Source: Streptomyces sp. HUAS CB01
GTDB taxonomy: Bacteria > Actinomycetota > Actinomycetes > Streptomycetales > Streptomycetaceae
DNA length: 64,000 bases
NCBI RefSeq assembly: GCF_030406905.1
Contig: NZ_CP129137.1
Coordinates: 1,110,001-1,174,000 of the forward strand
Direction: 5' to 3'
The notes below the pieces were generated by a model, which was given only the letters and a program-made list of their open reading frames with translations, had not been told where the DNA came from and searched no databases. Below, in pieces: positions 8,416 through 18,657 of the stretch. A program made the translations under genes and the position numbers. Within the stretch, counting starts at the first letter, position 1, and each line of letters begins with the position of its first letter.

Positions 8416-9261
8416 TCAGGTCAGGGACCGTCGTGACACCGGGAAGTCGAAGTAGGTGTCGGGGAACGGCTCGGGCTTGTGGGTGAAGTGCCACCACTCC
8501 TCGGGCAGGTTGGCGAAGCCTACGGCGGCGAGGGTGGTCGTGAGCAGCTGCCGGTTGGCGCGCTGGGCGCCCTGGACGCGCGGGTCGTCGGTGTGCGAGA
8601 GCGTGTCGAAGCAGTCGAACCCGGTACCCATGTCGGCGGAGTTGTCCGGAAAGCGCTCCGACTGCGGGGCGTGGCAGGGGACGAGGGGCTCGCCGGGGAC
8701 GTAGGGACGGGTCTTTTCGGCCGGCAGGGGGACGACGGTGAGGTCGACGGTGCTGCCGCGGCTGTGGCCGGACTTCCCGGCGATGTAGCCGTCGGCGAAG
8801 AGTCTCGACTTGTCGACGTGTGGATAGAACTCCTTCTTCATCCGCTCGTCCGTGAGGTCCTCGGCCCAGCGCACGAAGTGGTCGACGGCCCGCTGAGGCC
8901 GGTAGCAGTCGTAGACCTTGAGCGAGTACCCCTTGCGCAGCAGTGTGCGCTGGGCCTTGCGGAGCGCCCGGGCGGCCGGGCGGGTGAGGATGCAGACGGG
9001 TTGGCGGTAGCCGTCGATCGGTTCGCCCACGAAGTTGTGCGCCGTGGTGTAGCGCATGTCCTGGAGGATCGTCGGGTCCACGGAGCGCAGGGCGACGAAC
9101 TCCTCGGGGGCCTTGGGTTCGGAGGCGGCCCCGGCGGCGGGTGGTGCGGCGACGTCGGCGACCAGGGCGGCGCCGGAGACGGCCAGGGCGGCGCCGGAGA
9201 CGGCCAGGGCGGTCAGGGCGCGCCGTGCTGCGGCGGGTCCTCTCGTGCGCATCATGCGCAC
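8416..9261 (-). CDS. secreted D-Ala-D-Ala dipeptidase, VanX family (peptidase M15D)
   Basis: Zinc dipeptidase that cleaves D-alanyl-D-alanine, here carried on an export signal, so probably a cell-wall recycling enzyme rather than the cytoplasmic resistance VanX. 281 residues: an Arg-rich N-terminus, a hydrophobic Ala/Val segment and a likely cleavage near residue 45. Then come the VanX zinc motifs SGHSRGSTVDLT (His and Asp ligands) and EEWWHF (catalytic Glu and third ligand). YDCYRPQRAVDHF is also a family signature. Starts at GTG 9261, ATG 9255 or ATG 9252 are all possible; none has a good ribosome site. The signal peptide contains an exact 21-bp tandem duplication. No vanHA genes are nearby. 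Confidence 0.85.
   Translation of the reverse strand: MRMMRTRGPAAARRALTALAVSGAALAVSGAALVADVAAPPAAGAASEPKAPEEFVALRSVDPTILQDMRYTTAHNFVGEPIDGYRQPVCILTRPAARALRKAQRTLLRKGYSLKVYDCYRPQRAVDHFVRWAEDLTDERMKKEFYPHVDKSRLFADGYIAGKSGHSRGSTVDLTVVPLPAEKTRPYVPGEPLVPCHAPQSERFPDNSADMGTGFDCFDTLSHTDDPRVQGAQRANRQLLTTTLAAVGFANLPEEWWHFTHKPEPFPDTYFDFPVSRRSLT
9163..9204 (-). repeat. 21-bp tandem duplication in the VanX-like signal peptide
   Basis: Two exact copies, 9163-9183 and 9184-9204, followed by an 8-base partial third copy. It is in frame and encodes AVSGAAL twice in the hydrophobic core. It looks like a slippage event that lengthened the signal segment by seven residues. Confidence 0.8.
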
Positions 9262-9453
9262 CGTCTATCAGGAACGGGTGGCCAGGACCACCCCCGTGGG
9301 TTCCGGCCACCCGTTCACTCCTACCGGACGCCGAACTCGCCCGTGTGGTTCTGGTGTTCGGCACATCGGTCGATGGGGTCGATGAGGTGTCCACGACCGG
9401 TGCTCCGTGCGGGGTCGTGCCCGTGTCCCGGGCGTGGCACACTGGCCGTGGTT

Positions 9454-9475
9454 CTGACGAGGCGTCAGTTACCGT
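9454..9475 (+). promoter_or_regulatory. palindromic operator and -10 for the DUF35-thiolase operon
   Basis: CTGACG-AGG-CGTCAG (9454-9468) is a perfect 6-3-6 palindrome. One base later comes TACCGT (9470-9475), a TAnnnT -10 box, which predicts a start near 9482 and a leader of about 50 bases. The arrangement resembles TetR-family repressor sites in front of acyl-CoA degradation genes. No such regulator lies next to it. Confidence 0.5.
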
Positions 9476-9532
9476 CACGGGAAGGCCGGTCCGTCGAAGC
9501 CCGAGGGCCGTGCGGACATCCGGGGAGGGACC

Positions 9533-9985
9533 TTGACGCGTGTGCGCAGACCGGTGGTGCCGGGATGGTTCACCGAGGGTGGCGACGGCCGGGAGTTCCG
9601 TCTGCTCGGCACCCGCTGCGGTGCCTGCTCCGCCGTCCACTTCCCACGGGAGGACGCGTACTGCCGCAACCCCGCGTGCGCGGGCGGCGAACTCGCGGAG
9701 GTACCGCTGTCGCGGCGTGGACGCGTGTGGTCGTACACGGCCGGCCGCTACCGTCCGCCGGCGCCGTACGTCTCCGGTCCCGGGGCCGAGTGGGAGCCGT
9801 ACACGGTCGTCGCCGTCGAACTCGAGGCCGAGCGGATGGTGGTGCTCGGCCAGGCCGTTCCGGGGGTGACGGTCGCGGACCTGAGCGTCGGCACGGAGGT
9901 CGAAGTGGTGCCCGGGACCCTCTCCGAGGACGCGGAGACGGTCTGGACGACCTGGTACTGGCGGCCGGTGGAGGAGGAGCGGTGA
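9533..9985 (+). CDS. DUF35 OB-fold protein with rubredoxin-like zinc ribbon
   Basis: Partner protein of thiolase-like enzymes; in known cases it binds acyl-CoA and is needed for the activity or stability of the neighbouring thiolase or aldolase. 150 residues. The N-terminal zinc ribbon uses Cys29, Cys32, Cys44 and Cys49, and an OB-fold follows (RGRVWSYT, YTVVAVELE). The TTG at 9533 is chosen because GGGAGGGA sits just ahead; GTG 9542 is a weaker option. The last four bases overlap the start of the thiolase gene, so the two are translationally coupled. The pair resembles the DUF35-Ltp2 pairs of steroid side-chain degradation, but the substrate here is unknown. Confidence 0.85.
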   Translation: MTRVRRPVVPGWFTEGGDGREFRLLGTRCGACSAVHFPREDAYCRNPACAGGELAEVPLSRRGRVWSYTAGRYRPPAPYVSGPGAEWEPYTVVAVELEAERMVVLGQAVPGVTVADLSVGTEVEVVPGTLSEDAETVWTTWYWRPVEEER

Positions 9986-11169
9986 GCGATGTCGCCGTGC
10001 TCGGCGCGGGCATGCACCCGTGGGGCAAGTGGGGCCGGAGCTTCGTCGAGTACGGGACCGCCGCCGCCAGGGCCGCGCTCGCCGACGCCGGGATCGGGTG
10101 GCAGGACGTCCGGTCGGTCGTCGGGGCCGACACGGTCCGCGGCGGCTACCCCGGCTATGTCGCAGGGGCCACCTTCGCCCAGGCACTGGGCTGGCAGGGA
10201 GCGCGCGTCACCAGCGTGTACGCGGCCTGCGCCTCGGGGGCGCAGGCCGTCGACACCGCCCGGGCCCAGATCCTGGCGGGCATGGCCGAGGTCGTGCTGG
10301 TCGTCGGTGCCGACTCCGCGCCCAAGGGGTTCTTCGCCCCCGCCGGCGGCGAGCGGCCCGACGACCCGGACTGGCTGCGCTTCCGGCTGCTCGGCGCCAC
10401 GAACCCGGTGTACTTCGGCCTGTACGCGCGCCGTCGCATGGCCCTCCACGGCGACACCCTGGACGACTTCGCCCAGGTCAAGGTCAAGAACGCAGCGGCC
10501 GGGGCGCTGAACCCGAACGCCCGCTACCGGGCCGCGGTGAGCGCCGGACAGGTCGCGTCCTCCCCCGTCGTCGCGGACCCCCTGCGTCTGCTCGACATCT
10601 GCGCCACGTCCGACGGCGGCGCCGCGCTGGTGCTGTCGAGCATGGAGTACGCCCGCCGGCACGGCGCCGGCGATCCGGTGCGCATCCGCGCGGTCTCGAC
10701 GGTGACCCCCACCTACCCCAGGACCCTGCTCGACCTCCCGGACATCGCCACGGACTCGGCGGTCGCCGTCGACCCGCCGGCCCTGGGGTTCCGGGAGTCG
10801 ATCGCCCGAGCCGCCTACGAGGAGGCCGGGCTCGGGCCGGAGGACCTGTCGCTGGCCGAGGTGTACGACCTGTCCACCGCACTGGAACTGCAGTGGTACG
10901 AGGACCTGGGGCTGTGCGGGCCGGGCGAGGGCGCCAAGCTGCTGCGCGAGGGAGCCACGGCCCTGGGCGGCCGGATCCCGGTCAACGCCAGCGGCGGACT
11001 CGCCTCGTTCGGGGAGGCCGTCCCCGCCCAGGCCATCGCCCAGGTGTGCGAACTGACCTGGCAGCTCCGCGGGACCGCGGGCGAACGCCAGGTGGCGGGG
11101 GCACGCGCCGGGATGACCGCGAACCAGGGGCTGTTCGGTCACGGCTCGGCGGTCGTCGCCGTCCGGTGA
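9982..11169 (+). CDS. thiolase-like lipid-transfer protein (SCP-x/Ltp type)
   Basis: Thiolase-fold enzyme acting on acyl-CoA, either as a thiolase or, like Ltp2, as a retro-aldolase. 395 residues from the GTG at 9982, whose GTGA overlaps the stop of the DUF35 gene. The N-terminal reactive-cysteine region is VYAACASGAQAV (Cys83). The C-terminal half has NASGGLASFGEAV where classical thiolases have NxxGG-GHP, and GLFGHGSAVV near the end. The divergence from the canonical second-half motif fits the SCP-x group better than acetoacetyl-CoA thiolase. No steroid or phenylacetate cluster is visible beside it. Confidence 0.85.
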   Translation: MSDVAVLGAGMHPWGKWGRSFVEYGTAAARAALADAGIGWQDVRSVVGADTVRGGYPGYVAGATFAQALGWQGARVTSVYAACASGAQAVDTARAQILAGMAEVVLVVGADSAPKGFFAPAGGERPDDPDWLRFRLLGATNPVYFGLYARRRMALHGDTLDDFAQVKVKNAAAGALNPNARYRAAVSAGQVASSPVVADPLRLLDICATSDGGAALVLSSMEYARRHGAGDPVRIRAVSTVTPTYPRTLLDLPDIATDSAVAVDPPALGFRESIARAAYEEAGLGPEDLSLAEVYDLSTALELQWYEDLGLCGPGEGAKLLREGATALGGRIPVNASGGLASFGEAVPAQAIAQVCELTWQLRGTAGERQVAGARAGMTANQGLFGHGSAVVAVR

Positions 11170-11245
11170 ACGACTCGCGCCGCGCTCGGCCCGTTCGCGC
11201 TCACGGATCGGCACGCCCTCCGAACCGCTCGTGGCGCAGGCGACC

Positions 11246-11274
11246 TTGACGGGGCGGTAACCCGAGGGAAAACT
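11246..11274 (+). promoter_or_regulatory. possible glpFK promoter
   Basis: TTGACG (11246-11251), a 17-base spacer, then AAAACT (11269-11274). The -35 is good and the -10 weak. It would give a leader of about 145 bases before glpF. I found no clear GylR-type inverted repeat in the 255-base gap. Confidence 0.35.
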
Positions 11275-11424
11275 GCCTCTTCGTCGGCGCCGCTGCCCCC
11301 GGCAGCGCGGCGTTCCGGCACGCTCACCACGCTCGTCACGGAGACCGCGCACGGCACGGCCCCGCACTCCGCCCTGCCCTCCGCGCTCCGTAGCCATGGG
11401 AACCACACCCAGCCTGGAGCAGCC

Positions 11425-12186
11425 ATGAGCAACGCAGACATCATCCTCGGCGAGGTCATCGGCACGGCGATACTGATCCTCTTCGGCGCGGGGGTCTGCG
11501 CCGCGGTCACCCTCAACCACTCCAAGGCCAAGGCGTCCGGCTGGATCGTCATCGCCTTCGGCTGGGGCTTCGGCGTACTGGCGGGCGCGTACACCGCGGC
11601 ACCGCTGTCCGGCGGTCACCTCAACCCGGCCGTGACCGTCGGCATCGCCGTCGACACCGGCGAGTGGGGCAAGGTGCCGCTGTACATCCTGTCCCAGCTC
11701 GTCGGGGCGCTCCTCGGGGCCGTGCTGGCCTGGCTGGCCTACTACGCCCAGTTCCGGGCGAACGCGGACCCCGCCAACGCCCAGCCCACGCTCGGGATCT
11801 TCTCGACCGCGCCGGAGATCCGCGGTCCCGCCGCCAACCTCGTCACCGAGACCATCGCCACCGTCGGACTGGTGCTGCCGATCCTGGCCTTCGGGCGGAA
11901 CGCCGGCATCGGCATCGGCCAGGTGCCGGGCGAGGCCGCGGGGATCTACGGATCCGGGATCTCGGTGCTGCTGGTGTCGCTGCTCGTCGTCGGGATCGGA
12001 CTGTCACTCGGCGGCCCGACCGGTTACGCCATCAACCCCGCCCGCGACCTGGGCCCCCGGCTGGCGCACTCCCTGCTGCCCATACCCAACAAGGGGACGT
12101 CCGACTGGGGTTACGCCTGGGTCCCCGTGGCCGGGCCGCTCATCGGGGGGCTCCTCTCGGGCGTGATCTTCAACATCGTCTTCTGA
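11425..12186 (+). CDS. glpF: glycerol facilitator (MIP/aquaglyceroporin)
   Basis: Inner-membrane channel that lets glycerol diffuse into the cell. 253 residues, six hydrophobic spans and the two pore motifs HLNPAV (NPA 67-69) and INPARD (NPA 204-206). The Asp after the second NPAR is characteristic of glycerol facilitators as opposed to water channels. The ATG at 11425 follows GGAGCAGCC. glpK lies 89 bases downstream on the same strand, so the pair moves glycerol in and traps it as glycerol-3-phosphate. The usual Streptomyces third gene, glpD, and the regulator gylR are both missing here. Confidence 0.95.
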   Translation: MSNADIILGEVIGTAILILFGAGVCAAVTLNHSKAKASGWIVIAFGWGFGVLAGAYTAAPLSGGHLNPAVTVGIAVDTGEWGKVPLYILSQLVGALLGAVLAWLAYYAQFRANADPANAQPTLGIFSTAPEIRGPAANLVTETIATVGLVLPILAFGRNAGIGIGQVPGEAAGIYGSGISVLLVSLLVVGIGLSLGGPTGYAINPARDLGPRLAHSLLPIPNKGTSDWGYAWVPVAGPLIGGLLSGVIFNIVF

Positions 12187-12275
12187 TCCGCCGCACCGCC
12201 GTGCTCCGGGAGGAACGCCGGACAGCACGGTTCCCACCGCAGCCTCAGGGCAGCGCCATCCGACAAGAGGACGTC

Positions 12276-13796
<1,521 letters not shown>

Positions 13797-13815
13797 CCGT
13801 CCGGACCCCGTGGAC

Positions 13816-13853
13816 CACGGCCCGTACCCCTGTCGGCGGGGGTACGGGCCGTG
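13816..13853. terminator. 15-bp hairpin between convergent glpK and cvnD
   Basis: Arms 13816-13830 and 13839-13853 are exact complements, with an 8-base loop. There is no long T-run on either side, as is usual for Streptomyces terminators. It sits in an 88-base convergent gap and can serve both directions. Confidence 0.75.
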
Positions 13854-13884
13854 TCGTGAAGGGGCCGGGCCGGGCAGGGACGGA

Positions 13885-14490
13885 TCAGGTCGCCGCGGGC
13901 TCCCGCTCCCTGGTGGACCGCACCAGGGCGTGCTCCACCACCGCGACCAGCACCGCCTTGACGGACTCCCGGTCGCGGGCGTCGCACATCATGAGCGGTA
14001 CCTCGGGGTCGAGGTCGAGGGCCGCCCGCACGGTCTCCTGGGGGTACTCGTCCGCGCCCTCGAAGCAGTTGACACCCACGGTGAACGGGATACCGCGCCG
14101 CTCGAAGTAGTCGATCGCGGCGAAGGAGTCCTCCAGACGGCGGGTGTCGGCGAGCACGACCGCGCCGAGCGCACCCTGGGCCAACTCGTCCCAGAGGAAC
14201 CAGAAGCGGTCCTGACCGGGGGTACCGAAGAGGTAGAGCACGAGGTCCTCGCGCAGCGTGATGCGGCCGAAGTCCATGGCGACGGTCGTGGTGTTCTTGG
14301 ACTCCACCCCGTCGAGGTCGTCCACGGGCCGGCCGGCCTCGCTGAGCGTCTCCTCGGTACGGAGCGGCTTGATCTCGCTGACCGCGCCCACGAGGGTCGT
14401 CTTGCCGACCCCGAAGCCGCCGGCCACAAGGATCTTCAGTGTCACCGGCTCCACCGGCGTCTCCCGTCGGCTAGAGCGCCCGAAGACCAT
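13885..14490 (-). CDS. cvnD: conservon small GTPase CvnD
   Basis: Ras/MglA-like GTPase, the output protein of a conservon, thought to work at the membrane with CvnA-C in a receptor-like complex. 201 residues. The P-loop GGFGVGKTT lies at residues 24-32. The switch region is VAMDFG, then FGTPGQDRFWF in place of the classical DxxG, and NCFEGAD in place of NKxD. These changes are typical of CvnD proteins. The ATG at 14490 lies 20 bases inside cvnC, so translation is coupled. Last gene of the cvnABCD operon. Confidence 0.95.
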   Translation of the reverse strand: MVFGRSSRRETPVEPVTLKILVAGGFGVGKTTLVGAVSEIKPLRTEETLSEAGRPVDDLDGVESKNTTTVAMDFGRITLREDLVLYLFGTPGQDRFWFLWDELAQGALGAVVLADTRRLEDSFAAIDYFERRGIPFTVGVNCFEGADEYPQETVRAALDLDPEVPLMMCDARDRESVKAVLVAVVEHALVRSTREREPAAT

Positions 14491-14875
14491 TGATCACCTC
14501 GCGGAGAATGCTGACGTCCGGCAGCTCGGCCGGCGGAACGGGACGGGTCACGTGGACCAGCGCGTCGTCGACGAGGTCGCCCACGAGGACCCGGATCACC
14601 CCGACGGGGAGGTCCAGGCCCGTGGCGAGCTCGGCTATCGACTGAGGGGTGGTGCTGCAGCGTTCGACGATCTCCACGTGCTCCGGGGAGAGCGTCTGGT
14701 CCCGGCCGGGATCGTGGGCGGCCGGTTCGGGCACGACGAGCGCGATCAGGTCGAGCCGGTGCTCCGTGGTACTCGTGGTCCGGCCACGGGTCATCGCGTA
14801 CGGACGGACCACCGGCCCGGCCTCGTCGTCGTACCACCGGGGGGCTTGCCGGACCTGCTGTCTGCCGTCAGTCAT
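14471..14875 (-). CDS. cvnC: conservon DUF742 protein CvnC
   Basis: DUF742 family, a small winged-helix-like protein found only in conservons and related operons; it bridges the roadblock protein and the GTPase. 134 residues from the ATG at 14875. A GTG at 14890 that overlaps the cvnB stop is also open and would add five residues. The sequence has the family core RTTSTTEHRLDLIALV near the start and LDLPVGVIRVLVGDLV in the second half. It overlaps cvnD by 20 bases. Family recognition is strong; the molecular function is known only from related conservons. Confidence 0.92.
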   Translation of the reverse strand: MTDGRQQVRQAPRWYDDEAGPVVRPYAMTRGRTTSTTEHRLDLIALVVPEPAAHDPGRDQTLSPEHVEIVERCSTTPQSIAELATGLDLPVGVIRVLVGDLVDDALVHVTRPVPPAELPDVSILREVINGLRAL

Positions 14876-14886
14876 GGCCGGTCCAC

Positions 14887-15321
14887 TCACCCTCCGGCGG
14901 AGAGCCCGGACCGGGGTGCCGTCGCGAGGTGGGCGCCGACGCGCTTGACCATGAGCGTCATCTCGTAGGCCACCAGACCGACGTCCGAGTCGGCGTCGGA
15001 CAGGACGGCGAGGCAGCTGCCGTCGCCCGCGGCGGTGACGAAGAGGAAGGCGTCCTCGAGCTCGACGACGGTCTGGCGCACCCGGCCGGCGTCGAAGTGG
15101 CGGCCCACGCCCTTGGCGAGGCTGTGGAACCCGGAGGCCACGGCTGCGAGGTGCTCCCCGTCCTCACGGGTGAGGTCCTTGGAGGCACCGGTGGCGAGGC
15201 CGTCGCCGGAGAGGACGAGGGCCTTGCGGATGGAACCGACCCGTTCGACCAGTTCGTCGAGGAGCCAGTTGAGCTCGCCGTTCCTGGTCGTGTCGGGTGC
15301 TGCGGCGTTCGGTGCGGTCAT
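14887..15321 (-). CDS. cvnB: conservon roadblock/LC7 protein CvnB
   Basis: Roadblock/LC7 domain protein, 144 residues, likely the regulator or GTPase-activating partner of CvnD. It shows the usual pattern: NWLLDELVERVGSIRKALVLS, then LAAVASGFHSLAKGVG, then the C-terminal CLAVLSDADSDVGLVAYEM. The start ATG at 15321 overlaps the cvnA stop by four bases (ATGA). This tight packing of cvnA, B, C and D is the hallmark of the operon. Confidence 0.95.
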   Translation of the reverse strand: MTAPNAAAPDTTRNGELNWLLDELVERVGSIRKALVLSGDGLATGASKDLTREDGEHLAAVASGFHSLAKGVGRHFDAGRVRQTVVELEDAFLFVTAAGDGSCLAVLSDADSDVGLVAYEMTLMVKRVGAHLATAPRSGLSAGG

Positions 15322-18200
15322 CGACCGTCCCCCTCCGGTGTCGTTCCTGGTGCTGTCTCGCCGTGGCCGGTGGCATCCTCGGCGTTCTGGCGTCGTCCGC
15401 GCTGCCAGCCGCGTTGCAGCGAGGCCATGCGGTCGCGTACTTGTTCCGCGTCGCGTTCGAAGTCCTGGGCGTCCTCCGCCTCGGTGCGCGTGGCGGCGGC
15501 ACGGGTGCCGGAGGTCTCGCGCAGCTGCGGGGCGAGGCTGGCCTGGCGGACCCGGCGAGGCAGTCCCCCGACCGTGGGGCCCGAGGAACCGCGCGCCGGG
15601 CGGATGGCGCTCGCTCCGCCGCCGGAGCCGTCCGCCGGCCCGCCCGCCCGCGGGGACGCGTCGCCGGACCGCCCGGACTCGCCGGTGCCGCGGGACGGCC
15701 TGCTGCGCAGCGGGAGCGGGACCGGAGCGGTGGGCGGACCCGCCGCCGGGGCGGCGTGGGCGGAGTCCGGGCGCGGGCCCGGGGCTTCCGGTTCGTCCCT
15801 GCCGGGGCCGGGCAGCGGGTGCGAGCGGCCCCGCTCGTCGATCCGGCGTCCGTTGTCCGCGACCAGGGTCGGCGGCTTGCGGCGCGGCAGGGGCACGGGG
15901 CCCCTGGACGCCCGGCGAGGGCCGTTCCTCGGGCGCTCCGGCGCCTGGTCGGAGGTCTGCTGGTGCTGCTCGTCGGGCGCGCGCAGGAAGTCCCGGGCCC
16001 GGAACAGTCCGCCCCGCTCGCTCTCGGTGTCCTCGATGTCGGCCGTGGTGTCGGGCACGGCGTTGATCGGCTCGGCCGTGTCGATGCGGTCGGCCCGGCC
16101 GCCCAGCGCCGGCCGGTCCTCGAATCCCAGGCTGTCGACGGGCGCCTCGAGTTCGACGGGTCCGTCGAGCACCGCGGGGCCCGTGAGGCCCGCGGGAACC
16201 TGCGAGAGGGCGGCGAGGCGGCCGGCCTCGGCGCGACGGCCGGAACTCTCGCGTGCGCCCAGGGTGTTCTTGCGGTCGAGGCGGAACCCGGTGCCCTCGG
16301 TGTCGGGGGCGTCGGTGAGCAGCGCGGCCGGGACGAACACGATCGCCGTGGTCCCTCCGTACGGGGACTGCTGCAGGGAGACGCGCACGTTCTGCCGCTG
16401 GGCCAGCCGGCTGACGACGAACAGGCCGAGCCTGTCGGTGTCCGAGAGCTCGAACTCGGGTGTCTCCGCCAGCCGGAGGTTGGCGTCGAGCAGCGCCTCG
16501 GGGGTCATGCCGAGGCCCCGGTCGTGGATCTCCAGGGTGAAGCCGTTGGCGACACGCTCGCCGTGCACCTGCACCCCGGTGTGCGGGGGTGAGAACACCG
16601 TGGCGTTCTCCAGCAGTTCGGCGATGAGGTGGGTGAGGTCGGAGACCGCGGGACCGGCCACGCCGACGCGCGCCAGCCGCCGGACCTCGATCCGCTCGTA
16701 GTCCTCGACCTCGGCGACGGCGGCCCGCACGACGTCCATGAGCTGGATCGGCTTGCGCCACTGACGGGAGGGGGCCGCGCCGGAGAGGATCACCAGGCCC
16801 TCCGCGTGCCGGCGCATACGGGTGGTGAGGTGGTCCAGCCGGAACAGGTCCGCCAGTTCCTCGGTGTCCTCCGTGCGGCGTTCCATCGTGTCGAGGAGGG
16901 TGAGCTGGCGGTGGAGCAGGACCTGGTTGCGGCGGGCGAGGTTCACGAAGACCTCGGAGACTCCGCGGCGCATGTCGGCCTGCTTGACCGCGGCCTCGAC
17001 GGCGGCCCGCTGGAGGGTGCTGAGCGCCTGGCCGACCTGACCGATCTCGTCCTTGTCGTACTCGAGGTGGGGTGCCTCGGTCTCCACGTCCACGCTCTCC
17101 CCCGCGGCGAGCCGGCGCATCACGCTGGGAAGGCGGACGCCGGAGACCTCGTGGGCCTCCTTGCGCAGCCGGGACAGCGCACGCGCGAGGTCGCGGCCGA
17201 TCCGCACGGAGACGACGAGGGAGACCAGCAGGGCCAGGAATCCCAGGACGCCGGCGATGCCCGCCTTGACGAGGACTCCGTACGCCGCGGGCTCCACGCG
17301 GTCCTGGTAGCGGTCGCCCGCCTCGCTGGACTGGCGGGCCAGGTCGTCCAGGACGGGCCCGGCCAGCTGCTGCCACCGCTCGGCGTCCACGACGCGCGGC
17401 TTGCCGGTGGGGCCCGCGGCGAGCAGCTTCTCCTCGGTCTCGCGCAGGGGCTGGGTGTCGGGGCTGCCCCAGTACTGCTCGACGATCTCGCGCTCGGAGG
17501 CCGGCAGGACCTCGAGACTGATCTCGTACATGAGCTTGCGGTTGGCGACGAGATCGGTGACGGCGCGGATCTCCTCGGCCGTGACCTTGCCCGCGACCAG
17601 CGACGAGGTGACGAGCGCGTCCTCGCGGGAGAGCAGTTCCCGGGCTCGCACGACACCGACGAGGGCGCGGCCCTGCTTCTCCAGTTCGACGCTCTCCAGG
17701 CCGTTGAGGGAGGTGAGGAAGCCGTAGCAGGGGTCGACGAGACGGTTGTAGAACTCCAGCGCCTGGGCGCGGGTGATGGCGCTCTGCTCGACGTTCCGAC
17801 GCAGGGAGCCGAGTCCGTCGAGCGCGTCGACGAGCCGGTCGAGGCGCCGGGAGGCGTCCGGGCTGAGGGAGTTCCGGACCCCGGAGTCCTGGGCGCTGGC
17901 ACGTATTTCGGCCACCGCCCGGTCGGTCTGCGACCGCTGGCCGCGCAGGGCGATCAGGGAGTCGGCCGCACGGGGGTCGGCGAGGTAGACGAGGGTCTGG
18001 CGGCGCTCCTTCTGGATGACGCGGACCGTGTCCTCGAGGGGAAGGCCGACCTTCTCGAAGATGTACCCGGCGTCCAGCAGTTGCTTTGCCTCACGGCCGG
18101 TCAGTGCGGTCGCGAACCCCCACAGCGCGGTCAGGGAGACGAGCGGCACAAGCAGCAACGCCACGATCTTCCGGCGGATGGACTTCCCGCGAAAGCGCAT
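15318..18200 (-). CDS. cvnA: conservon sensor histidine-kinase-like protein CvnA
   Basis: Membrane sensor, 960 residues. A first membrane helix lies near residues 13-33. An extracytoplasmic nitrate/nitrite-sensing (NIT)-like helical domain follows to about residue 310, with RVIQKERRQTLVYLADPR typical of it. Then come a second membrane helix, a HAMP segment and a HATPase_c domain with the N-box-like LTHLIAELLENATVFSPP and glycine motifs DRGLGM and DRLGLFVVSRLA. The usual phospho-accepting HExxN dimerisation motif is not evident. The last 330 residues are Pro/Arg/Gly-rich and probably disordered. First gene of the conservon; I see no convincing promoter in the 457 bases upstream. The signal sensed is unknown. 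Confidence 0.93.
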   Translation of the reverse strand: MRFRGKSIRRKIVALLLVPLVSLTALWGFATALTGREAKQLLDAGYIFEKVGLPLEDTVRVIQKERRQTLVYLADPRAADSLIALRGQRSQTDRAVAEIRASAQDSGVRNSLSPDASRRLDRLVDALDGLGSLRRNVEQSAITRAQALEFYNRLVDPCYGFLTSLNGLESVELEKQGRALVGVVRARELLSREDALVTSSLVAGKVTAEEIRAVTDLVANRKLMYEISLEVLPASEREIVEQYWGSPDTQPLRETEEKLLAAGPTGKPRVVDAERWQQLAGPVLDDLARQSSEAGDRYQDRVEPAAYGVLVKAGIAGVLGFLALLVSLVVSVRIGRDLARALSRLRKEAHEVSGVRLPSVMRRLAAGESVDVETEAPHLEYDKDEIGQVGQALSTLQRAAVEAAVKQADMRRGVSEVFVNLARRNQVLLHRQLTLLDTMERRTEDTEELADLFRLDHLTTRMRRHAEGLVILSGAAPSRQWRKPIQLMDVVRAAVAEVEDYERIEVRRLARVGVAGPAVSDLTHLIAELLENATVFSPPHTGVQVHGERVANGFTLEIHDRGLGMTPEALLDANLRLAETPEFELSDTDRLGLFVVSRLAQRQNVRVSLQQSPYGGTTAIVFVPAALLTDAPDTEGTGFRLDRKNTLGARESSGRRAEAGRLAALSQVPAGLTGPAVLDGPVELEAPVDSLGFEDRPALGGRADRIDTAEPINAVPDTTADIEDTESERGGLFRARDFLRAPDEQHQQTSDQAPERPRNGPRRASRGPVPLPRRKPPTLVADNGRRIDERGRSHPLPGPGRDEPEAPGPRPDSAHAAPAAGPPTAPVPLPLRSRPSRGTGESGRSGDASPRAGGPADGSGGGASAIRPARGSSGPTVGGLPRRVRQASLAPQLRETSGTRAAATRTEAEDAQDFERDAEQVRDRMASLQRGWQRGRRQNAEDATGHGETAPGTTPEGDGR

Positions 18201-18657
18201 GGCCTCCCCCAGCTCGACCCGCGCGGACGGCGCGGGTGGTGATGTCCGCTTGGCGTGTGGTGCCGTTGTCTGTCGTGAGTGGTGCCGAGTTGTGCCAGGT
18301 CTTGACTTCCTGCGTCAACAAACGGCGCGAGCCTACTACTGACGGAGTGACAACTCGAAGGCTCGTCCGGACGTTTTTCGGCCGGGCGTCGAGTCGTTGA
18401 TCATGGGTTGTCCTGGTATTCGCGGACTTGGCACTCGGAACTGTGGCCGATGACACCTGGCCGGACGTCACAAACCCTTCATGGACGTATGGCTGGAAAA
18501 CTTCGCTCCCCAGGGAATCTTCCGTGACAGTCGTGCGTCTCTGTGTACGGGGAACGGGAGTTGCGGGGGAATCGGCCTACGGGCGCGCCGGCGTGCACGG
18601 ACCGGAAGCGGGTAGCCAACCCTGCAGTCGGACATTCGTGGGGAGTGAGCGCAGACC
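18201..18657. other. divergent intergenic region between cvnA and a membrane protein gene
   Basis: 457 bases without a believable gene. It must hold the promoters of cvnA and of the gene at 18658. Near 18303-18318 are TTGAC and GTCAA in inverted orientation, seven bases apart, but no -10 box at the right distance on either strand. Confidence 0.4.

Noticed and set aside
8416..9261. vancomycin resistance vanX
   Set aside because: It is exported by a signal peptide and there is no vanH or vanA ligase beside it, so a cell-wall housekeeping role is more likely.
18303..18318. TTGAC/GTCAA repeat as the cvnA promoter
   Set aside because: No -10 box at 16-19 bases on either strand.
18201..18657. small plus-strand open frame in the cvnA upstream gap
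   Set aside because: Biased composition, no ribosome site and no ordered region.
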